The notes beneath the pieces were generated by a model. That model was given only the letters and a program-made list of their open reading frames with translations. It was not told where the DNA came from and did not search any database. The position numbers were made by a program, and so were the translations under genes. Positions 1 through 5,060 of a DNA stretch of 5,060 bases are shown here, piece by piece. Source of the stretch: a candidate division WOR-3 bacterium (lineage in GTDB: Bacteria > SDB-A); NCBI GenBank assembly GCA_016926475.1, contig JAFGON010000051.1, positions 1 to 5,060 on the forward strand, in the 5' to 3' direction. Position 1 is the first letter of the stretch, and each line of letters starts with the position of its first letter.

Positions 1-1407
1 ATTGTCAGAGCAAACATTGTTGGGCAGGGTTTTGTCTTCAACACCGAAGAGACTTTCTGGAGACCCGAATACGGCCATTTGAAGAGGCTTATGACTGTTC
101 CGTCTATCTGGGGTTATTATCTGTTGCGCGCGTTATTTCCTTTTTTTCTCAATTTTGAATCCGGAATAGAACTTTTCAACAATGTTTTGAGACCTCAATT
201 TATTTTTGGCGTCATCAGCGTCGGCGCCACAGCGATTGTCGTATTTTTCAGAAGAAAAGATGTGCTGTTTCTGTGGGCTTTGTTTTTTTGGACCATCGCT
301 CTCTTTCCCGTTCTCAACATATTTCCTATTTTCGAATCGGGAATGGAACATTACATGTATCTGCCTATGACAGCTTTTTGTATTTATTTCGGGAGTTTTT
401 TTGGTAAAGTGAAAAAGAGGATTTTACTGTTTTTACTTCTGTGCACAGTTTTTTCCCTAACAATTTTTTTCAGAGGAGGATCGTGGAAAACCGAGGCAAA
501 CGTCTGGCTGGATTCAGCAAAAAAAACAGCCGTCTATGCAAGGCACGGCTGGATACGTTCGAGGGTAAACCTCGCCTCTTCGTATATCAGCATCGCTGAG
601 GAAAGCGATTCTGCCGAAATGTTTGTTTCGAAGGCCGAATCTCTCTACCTTGAAGTCAAAAGTGAATATCCGGATTTTTCAAGCGTCAACATTGGTCTCG
701 GAAACATCCACCTGATCAGGGGAGAATACGATTCAGCACTTGTTTATATATCCGCCGCTGTAAATGTAAATCCGAAAAATTATTTTCTTTTAAACAAACT
801 CGCTTTCATATATTCAGCCCTCGGAGACGATAATACGGCTTTGATCTTCCTTGAAAGAGCCATTCAAATGAAACCCGACTACGACGAGGCAAACGCAAAT
901 CTCGCCGTTTTGTATTTCATCCGAAATGAATTCGAAAAGACACGTGAGATTCTCCGGAAGACAGAGATTACACCGAGAAATTACGAGGTGATGAGAAGAC
1001 TAGAAATAGCTTTCATCATCATGGACGGAGGAAAAATTGAAGAATATGACCCGGAAATCAATGGAGCACTCGTGCTTCTGGAAGACGCCGATCTTACTGG
1101 ATTGAAATTGAAATTGCATGAAAATCTCGTGTTTTTGAGGCCAGCCGACCCGGACGCTCTTTTAGAACTCGCCCTTTGCGCCGCTCTTGAAGAGGGAGAA
1201 ATATCCTATGCCTTAAAAATTTTCGATCAAGGAGCTGAAGTGTTTGCCAATGATTCGAGATTCTTGAGAGGCAAAGGGTTGTTGTACATTTCTGTCGGGG
1301 ACACAACATCTTCGATTTCGACTTTTGAAGAATATCTCCTGAAATTTCCAAAAGATACGTATTGGTTTGACGTCAGGAAATTTGTGGACAGCATAAAAGT
1401 TCAATAG
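1..1407 (+). CDS. TPR-containing multi-pass membrane protein, TMTC/PMT-like (5'-truncated by window)
   Basis: The reading frame is open from the first base to TAG at 1405-1407 (468 residues), so the true start lies upstream. The TTG at 79 is not a credible start because coding-like sequence continues before it. Residues 1-166 hold about five hydrophobic segments (roughly 34-52, 67-83, 88-108, 119-134, 140-157). Two stretches resemble bacterial TMTC-like GT-C proteins: R-L-M-T-V-P with Y-Y-L-L-R-A-L-F-P (about 30-47), and the loop E-H-Y-M-Y-L-P (about 116-122), which matches the family's ERYLYLP-type loop. Residues from about 183 to the end form TPR-like helix pairs, clearest at 228-258, 260-292 and 294-325, with weaker ones at 382-416 and 418-452. 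By family knowledge, such proteins place the TPRs outside the membrane and may mannosylate or otherwise glycosylate proteins. The catalytic N-terminal half is not visible, so activity is inference; a plain TPR membrane protein is the alternative. Confidence 0.8.
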   Translation: MVRANIVGQGFVFNTEETFWRPEYGHLKRLMTVPSIWGYYLLRALFPFFLNFESGIELFNNVLRPQFIFGVISVGATAIVVFFRRKDVLFLWALFFWTIALFPVLNIFPIFESGMEHYMYLPMTAFCIYFGSFFGKVKKRILLFLLLCTVFSLTIFFRGGSWKTEANVWLDSAKKTAVYARHGWIRSRVNLASSYISIAEESDSAEMFVSKAESLYLEVKSEYPDFSSVNIGLGNIHLIRGEYDSALVYISAAVNVNPKNYFLLNKLAFIYSALGDDNTALIFLERAIQMKPDYDEANANLAVLYFIRNEFEKTREILRKTEITPRNYEVMRRLEIAFIIMDGGKIEEYDPEINGALVLLEDADLTGLKLKLHENLVFLRPADPDALLELALCAALEEGEISYALKIFDQGAEVFANDSRFLRGKGLLYISVGDTTSSISTFEEYLLKFPKDTYWFDVRKFVDSIKVQ

Positions 1408-1421
1408 ACCAATTAAAAATC

Positions 1422-4199
1422 TCAGGATTCGATTTCTCTTTTCAGAAATTTACCAGTGACGGAGAATTTGTTTTGGATAATTTCCTCCGGTGAACCCTCT
1501 GCTACAACGTAGCCGCCTTTATCACCGCCTTCTGGGCCTAGGTCGATTATGTGGTCTGCTGATTTAATTATGTCTGGGTTGTGTTCTACGACTATAAGGC
1601 TGTCGCCTCTTTCGACAAGGCGGTTGAGAACCGAGAGAAGAACTTTTATGTCCGCAAAATGAAGGCCTGTAGTCGGTTCGTCGAGTATGTACAGGGTTCT
1701 GTCTCTTCCACCTTTTGAGAGTTCGCGCGCGAGTTTCAAACGCTGGGCTTCTCCTCCTGAGAGTTCCGGTGCCGGCTGCCCCAGGAGAAGGTATCCCAGG
1801 CCTATTGAATGCAGCAAATCGAGTTTTTTGGAAATATCAGGGAAATTTTGAAAAAATCCTCGCGCCTCTTCGACCGACATTTCGAGAATTTCCGCGATAT
1901 TTTTGTTTCTGAATCTTATGTCCAGGGTCTCAGGGTTGAACCTCTTGCCTTTGCAAGCGTCGCATGTCACGAAGACATCAGGTAAAAAATGCATCTCTAT
2001 TCTGAGAGAACCCTGTCCCTCACACTTTTCGCATCTGCCCCCAGAGACGTTGAAGCTGAACCTTCCGATTTTATAACCTCGCGCTTTGCTCTCGGGAACA
2101 GATGCAAAAAGCTCTCTTATGGGGGTGAATACCCCTGTGTAGGTCGCGGGATTTGACCTTGAAGTCCTGCCTATCGGCGACTGGTCTATATTGATAACTC
2201 TGTCTATGTTCTCTATCCCCTTTATACTTCTGTGTTTTCCGGGGTTGTCCTGGGAAAGCGGGTAAAAATATTTTTTCAAACTCTTGTAGAGAACTTCTTC
2301 GACGAGGGAGCTTTTACCCGAGCCTGAGACCCCGGTGACGCAGACAAAAACACCAAGAGGGAAAGTCACGTCAATTTCTTTCAAGTTGTTCTCGGTGGCG
2401 CCGAAGACTTTCAAAAATTTTCCCTTGTCCTGTTTTCGCCTTTTCGGAATTTGTATAGTGTCTTTTCTCGAAAGAAACATACCGGTCGGATTTTTGGAAA
2501 CCATGATTTCTTTGAGGCTTCCTGCCGCGGATATATAGCCTCCTTCCCTTCCTGCGCCTGGACCGAGGTCTATTATGTGGTCGGCGGTCTCTATTATCTG
2601 TCTGTCGTGTTCCACTACGATGACAGTGTTCCCAATATCTCGAAGGTCTAAAAGTGTCTTGAGAAGTCTTCCGGTGTCGCGGGGATGGAGGCCTATAGAA
2701 GGTTCATCGAGAACATACGTAACACCGACCAGTCCGCTCCCTATCTGAGTTGCGAGGTGGACGCGCTGGTCCTCACCTCCGGATAAAGTGTCCATTCTCC
2801 TGTCGAGCGATATGTAATTAAGCCCGACTTCGACCATGAATTTCGCCCTGCTGACGATCTCACGCAGAACTGGTTCGGCTATTTTCATCTGCATTGCAGT
2901 GAGCCCGAGGTCTCCAGAAAAAAAATCTCCGACTTCCTCAACGCTCATGGAAGAAATCCGGGTGATATCTTTTTCTTTTATTTTAAAAGCCAGCGCTTCT
3001 TTTTTGAGCCTTTTCCCTTCGCAGACAGGGCATGGAGAGAATGACATGTACCTTTCAATTTCCTGTCGCATCATGTTGGATTCGGTCTGCTTGTATCTGC
3101 GCTCGAGGTTTGGAATTATGCCTTCAAAAAAATCATCCTCACCGTATAGTATCGCTTTCTGGGCTTCATTTGATAAAGAGGAAAAAGGGGATGACATCTT
3201 GAAATTGTAGTCCATGGAAAGTTTTTTAAGCTTTCCCCAGATGTATTTTCCTTCCGGGTTTCCAATGGGTACTATGGCTCCGTCGAGAATGGAAATGTCC
3301 GCGTCCGGAACTACAAGTTCGGGGGTTATCTCAATTTTTGTCCCCAGTCCGTCGCATTCAGGGCAAGCACCTGCAGGGCTGTTGAAGGAAAAAAGTTTTG
3401 GCTCCGGTTTTGGAAGCTTTATGCCGCATTTCAGGCAAGACGGCGTCAGAGAATACAACATTTCCTGACCTCTCTCAAGGTCGTAGACACATAGAGTCCC
3501 CTGAGATTCTTTCAAAGCCGTCTCGACCGATTCTGCGACTCTAATCCTCGAAAGAGAAGATCCAGTGACAATTCTGTCGACTACGACAGAGAAAGAAGAT
3601 TTAAGGTCTTTCGAGTATTCGAATTTGTCTTCGTCGATATGGTAGGTCTTTCCGCCTGAAAAAACGCGAACAAAACCTTTTTTTCGCAGGGAGTTCAGGA
3701 GTTTTGTGAAATCTTTTCTGTTTTCAATTTTTACGGGTGCGTTGATGTAGAGTTTTCTTCCCTTTTCATATTTCATAATTATGTCGATTATTTCAGGCGT
3801 CGTGTAGCTGAAAATCTTTTGGCTGCAGACCGGGCAATAGGGGGAGGCGACTCTCGCGAACAGCAGCCTCATGTAGTCGTATATCTCCGTGACCGTGCCG
3901 ACAATTGACCTCGGATTTCTCGCTATCTTTCTCTGAGAAATTGATATGGCGGGTGAGAGCCCTTCAATGCTCTCTACGTCAGGTTTTTCCATAACGCCCA
4001 AAAATTGTCTGGCATAAGTCGAGAGGGACTCGACGTATCTTCTCTGCCCTTCAGCGTAGATCGTGTCGAAAGCGAGGGATGATTTTCCGGAGCCTGAAAT
4101 ACCCGTTATCACGATGAACTTGTCCCTGGGGATTGACAAATCAATGCTTTTAAGGTTGTGAACCTTCGCTTTTCTGATTATTATTTCACGGTCCGCCAT
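1422..4199 (-). CDS. uvrA: UvrA, excinuclease ABC subunit A (complete, 925 aa)
   Basis: UvrA is the cytoplasmic ATPase dimer that, with UvrB, finds bulky DNA lesions and loads UvrB for UvrC incision in nucleotide excision repair. The protein has two ABC modules. Module I has Walker A GISGSGKS at 33-40, signature LSGGE at 472-476, Walker B VLDEP at 496-500 and the H-loop histidine at 531. Module II has Walker A GVSGSGKS at 623-630, DQSPIGR at 672-678, signature LSGGE at 813-817, Walker B ILDEP at 838-842 and His873. Zinc-binding cysteines are C255/C258/C279/C282 and C723/C726/C746/C749, the latter with the usual 19-residue spacing between pairs. Extra CxxC pairs lie at 122/125 and 390/393. The region from about 131 to 250 corresponds to the UvrB-binding domain, and about 286-390 to the DNA-binding insertion. 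Length is close to the family norm of about 940. The ATG start fits the N-terminal family alignment and has AAGGA six bases upstream. The first signature reads [12 protein letters not shown], a departure from the usual (S/A)QRIRLA. The gene is convergent with the TPR gene and divergent from the 23S gene. Confidence 0.98.
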   Translation of the reverse strand: MADREIIIRKAKVHNLKSIDLSIPRDKFIVITGISGSGKSSLAFDTIYAEGQRRYVESLSTYARQFLGVMEKPDVESIEGLSPAISISQRKIARNPRSIVGTVTEIYDYMRLLFARVASPYCPVCSQKIFSYTTPEIIDIIMKYEKGRKLYINAPVKIENRKDFTKLLNSLRKKGFVRVFSGGKTYHIDEDKFEYSKDLKSSFSVVVDRIVTGSSLSRIRVAESVETALKESQGTLCVYDLERGQEMLYSLTPSCLKCGIKLPKPEPKLFSFNSPAGACPECDGLGTKIEITPELVVPDADISILDGAIVPIGNPEGKYIWGKLKKLSMDYNFKMSSPFSSLSNEAQKAILYGEDDFFEGIIPNLERRYKQTESNMMRQEIERYMSFSPCPVCEGKRLKKEALAFKIKEKDITRISSMSVEEVGDFFSGDLGLTAMQMKIAEPVLREIVSRAKFMVEVGLNYISLDRRMDTLSGGEDQRVHLATQIGSGLVGVTYVLDEPSIGLHPRDTGRLLKTLLDLRDIGNTVIVVEHDRQIIETADHIIDLGPGAGREGGYISAAGSLKEIMVSKNPTGMFLSRKDTIQIPKRRKQDKGKFLKVFGATENNLKEIDVTFPLGVFVCVTGVSGSGKSSLVEEVLYKSLKKYFYPLSQDNPGKHRSIKGIENIDRVINIDQSPIGRTSRSNPATYTGVFTPIRELFASVPESKARGYKIGRFSFNVSGGRCEKCEGQGSLRIEMHFLPDVFVTCDACKGKRFNPETLDIRFRNKNIAEILEMSVEEARGFFQNFPDISKKLDLLHSIGLGYLLLGQPAPELSGGEAQRLKLARELSKGGRDRTLYILDEPTTGLHFADIKVLLSVLNRLVERGDSLIVVEHNPDIIKSADHIIDLGPEGGDKGGYVVAEGSPEEIIQNKFSVTGKFLKREIES

Positions 4200-4205
4200 T
4201 TGTTT

Positions 4206-4210
4206 TCCTT
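4206..4210 (-). promoter_or_regulatory. Ribosome binding site of uvrA
   Basis: On the minus strand AAGGA lies six bases before the ATG at 4199. This is normal Shine-Dalgarno spacing and supports the start chosen for UvrA. The bases just upstream are a short TATATATA run. Confidence 0.75.
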
Positions 4211-4227
4211 ATATATATTTTTAAGGC

Positions 4228-4242
4228 TTGTACGAAATACAA
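4228..4242. promoter_or_regulatory. Inverted repeat TTGTA-N5-TACAA upstream of uvrA (possible operator)
   Basis: A perfect 5-bp dyad, TTGTA CGAAA TACAA, is centred about 36 bp before the uvrA start. A further TACAA follows at 4246-4250. uvrA is a LexA target in several bacteria, and the GTAC-N3-ATAC core is loosely like some non-proteobacterial LexA boxes, but it matches no consensus I can name exactly. In this A/T-rich spacer the dyad could arise by chance. No convincing uvrA promoter was found around it. Confidence 0.25.
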
Positions 4243-4297
4243 TTTTACAACCAAACCGTCTTTTTCGCTCGGCAACATTTTGAAAAACACGCGCTGC

Positions 4298-4317
4298 AAA
4301 ATAGTTGAAATTTTTTC
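4298..4317 (+). promoter_or_regulatory. A/T-rich UP-like element upstream of the rRNA promoter
   Basis: The 20 bases directly before the -35 hexamer are strongly A/T-rich, with an AAAATA block and a run of six T. Strong rRNA promoters commonly carry such tracts, which bind the C-terminal domain of the RNA polymerase alpha subunit. The position fits (-38 to -58 relative to the expected start), but no strict consensus match is claimed. Confidence 0.5.
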
Positions 4318-4346
4318 TTGACAACGCAAGACGATTTTATTAATAT
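4318..4346 (+). promoter_or_regulatory. Strong sigma-70-type promoter of the 23S rRNA gene
   Basis: TTGACA at 4318-4323 and TAATAT at 4341-4346 are separated by exactly 17 bp. The -35 is a perfect consensus match and the -10 differs from TATAAT at two positions. Transcription would begin near 4353, giving a leader of about 84 nt before the mature 23S. Its quality, the A/T-rich upstream tract and its place before a 23S gene all indicate that it drives rRNA synthesis. It is the only good plus-strand promoter seen between uvrA and the 23S gene. Confidence 0.85.
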
Positions 4347-4356
4347 GCTCTTCTTC

Positions 4357-4378
4357 CTGCAAATGATAATTTTTGCAG
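4357..4378 (+). promoter_or_regulatory. boxB-like hairpin in the rRNA leader
   Basis: CTGCAAA at 4357-4363 and TTTGCAG at 4372-4378 form a perfect 7-bp stem with an 8-nt loop. A hairpin between the promoter and boxA is the usual order (boxB, boxA, boxC) in known rRNA leaders. The hairpin is followed by GAGGG rather than a T run, so it is not an intrinsic terminator. Confidence 0.55.
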
Positions 4379-4390
4379 AGGGTAATATTT

Positions 4391-4403
4391 TGCTCTTTGA
4401 AAA
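4391..4403 (+). promoter_or_regulatory. boxA-like rRNA antitermination site
   Basis: TGCTCTTTGAAAA matches the core TGCTCTTT of rRNA boxA elements, and its GAAAA tail resembles Bacillus-type TGTTCTTTGAAAA. In rRNA operons boxA RNA is bound by NusB and NusE (S10), which makes RNA polymerase resistant to Rho termination over the untranslated transcript. It lies about 34 nt before the mature 23S 5' end and downstream of the hairpin, as expected. Confidence 0.75.
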
Positions 4404-4432
4404 TTCAATATAGAAGCTGTCCAGAGAAAAAA

Positions 4433-4439
4433 TGTGTGT
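4433..4439 (+). promoter_or_regulatory. GT-rich boxC-like element
   Basis: TGTGTGT follows boxA by about 30 nt and touches the predicted 23S 5' end. A GT-rich boxC is the third element of E. coli rRNA leaders. Because it overlaps the expected mature end, it may instead simply belong to the 23S terminal region; the assignment rests on order and composition only. Confidence 0.3.
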
Positions 4440-5060
4440 CAAGTTACTAAGGGCATATGGTGGATGTCTGGGCACAAGCAGGCGATGAAGGACGTAGCTG
4501 GTTGCGATAAGCCTCGGGGAGCCGCTAAGCAGGCCGTGATCCGGGGATCTCCGAATGGGAAAACTCATCTGGGGTCATGCCCAGGTATTCCCGAAATGAA
4601 CACATAGTTTCGGGAAGGCCAACCAGGAGAACTGAAACATCTTAGTACCCTGTGGAAAATAAAGTAATAACGATTTCCCAAGTAGCGGCGAGCGAACGGG
4701 AAAGAGCCTAAACCGGTTCTGTGTTAAAGTTGCAGCACGTTGCCGAACCGGTGTCGAGGGATTTTGCCTGGACCTTGCTGCAGGGGTCCGGAAAGTTACA
4801 AAACATCACTTTAGTCGAAGCGTAATAGGAAAGTTACCGCCAAAGATGGTGATAGCCCAGTAGACGAAAAAGTAGATGTCTTTCCCGGCAAGATTCCCAA
4901 GTAGGGCGGGACACGAGAAATCCCGTTTGAATCTGGGAGGACCATCTCCTAAGGCTAAATACTCGCTTGTGACCGATAGTGAACCAGTACCGTGAGGGAA
5001 AGATGAAAAGAACCCCGGAAGGGGAGTGAAATAGAATCTGAAACCATTTGCCTACAATCA
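4437..5060 (+). rRNA. rrl: 23S ribosomal RNA, 5' domain (3'-truncated by window)
   Basis: The sequence aligns with the start of bacterial 23S rRNA. Landmarks in order are CTAAGGGCATATGGTGGATG (4447-4466), GGCGATGAAGGACG, TCCGAATGGG, AACTGAAACATC, AAGTAGCGGCGAGCGAACGG, AAGTAGGGCGGGACACG, CTAAGGCTAAATACTC, GACCGATAGTGAACCAGTA and GAAAAGAACCCCGG. By alignment to E. coli the 5' end falls near 4437 (uncertain by a few bases). The window stops near E. coli position 540, so about 620 nt of an expected 2,900 are present. Expected helices are visible as inverted repeats: CTGGG/CCCAG with a short loop (helix 9), TTCCCGAAA/TTTCGGGAA at 4588-4596 and 4608-4616 (helix 10), and ACCGGTTC/GAACCGGT at 4712-4719 and 4745-4752. 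No 16S gene or tRNA precedes it; it appears to be transcribed from its own promoter at 4318-4346. Confidence 0.98.

Noticed and set aside
79-81. TTG as the start codon of the TPR membrane protein
   Set aside because: The same frame is open and protein-like back to base 1, and the family needs a long N-terminal membrane part, so the start is upstream of the window.
2836-3210. 124-codon plus-strand open frame inside uvrA
   Set aside because: It is the antisense shadow of a well-conserved UvrA coding region. Its translation is low-complexity Ser/Ile/Phe-rich with no recognisable domain. The other short frames within uvrA and the TPR gene were dropped for the same reason.
4298-4324. Minus-strand promoter TTGTCA/TATTTT for uvrA overlapping the rRNA -35
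   Set aside because: The spacing is only 15 bp and both hexamers are imperfect; the similarity comes from the partly palindromic TTGACA of the rRNA promoter.
4383-4388. Second TAATAT as an additional rRNA -10 element
   Set aside because: No -35-like hexamer lies 16-18 bp upstream; that position falls in the hairpin sequence.
4200-4436. tRNA gene or 16S-23S spacer remnant upstream of 23S
   Set aside because: No T-loop GGTTCRA motif, CCA end or cloverleaf pairing was found, and no 16S 3'-end anti-Shine-Dalgarno sequence is present.
4245-4568. 107-codon open frame on the minus strand across the rRNA leader and 23S 5' end
   Set aside because: It lies antisense to clear 23S rRNA and the rRNA promoter, has no family resemblance, and its openness reflects rRNA composition.
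4588-4616. Perfect 9-bp inverted repeat TTCCCGAAA/TTTCGGGAA as an operator or terminator
   Set aside because: It falls at helix 10 of 23S rRNA, with the ACATAG-type loop and flanking sequence matching the normal rRNA fold, so it is ordinary rRNA secondary structure.

Overview
This looks like chromosomal DNA of a bacterium of moderate base composition (mid-40s % GC by eye). The lineage is not identifiable with confidence. UvrA and the 23S rRNA are clearly bacterial. The 23S 5' domain has the longer variable helices seen in many non-proteobacterial groups. The first gene resembles TPR membrane proteins that are common in uncultured, FCB-like candidate phyla; that lineage hint is only inference.

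Layout: positions 1-1407 (+) hold the 3' part of a gene for a multi-pass membrane protein with a C-terminal TPR array, resembling bacterial TMTC/PMT-like GT-C proteins. Its start lies before the window. After a 14-bp gap comes a convergent, complete uvrA (1422-4199, -), which encodes the damage-recognition ATPase of nucleotide excision repair. Divergent from uvrA, 4318-4346 is a near-perfect strong promoter (TTGACA, 17 bp, TAATAT) with an A/T-rich upstream tract. It is followed by a leader of about 84 nt carrying a hairpin, a boxA-like antitermination site and a GT-rich element. This leads straight into the 5' end of a 23S rRNA gene (about 4437 to the window end), of which about 620 nt are present.

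The three genes share no evident pathway: an envelope protein, a DNA repair enzyme and a ribosomal RNA. The most notable point is the arrangement of the rRNA gene. No 16S rRNA or spacer tRNA precedes the 23S; uvrA sits there on the opposite strand, and the 23S appears to have its own promoter and antitermination leader. This suggests unlinked (split) rRNA genes. I found no CRISPR array, insertion sequence, toxin-antitoxin pair or phage gene, and no convincing new multi-gene system.
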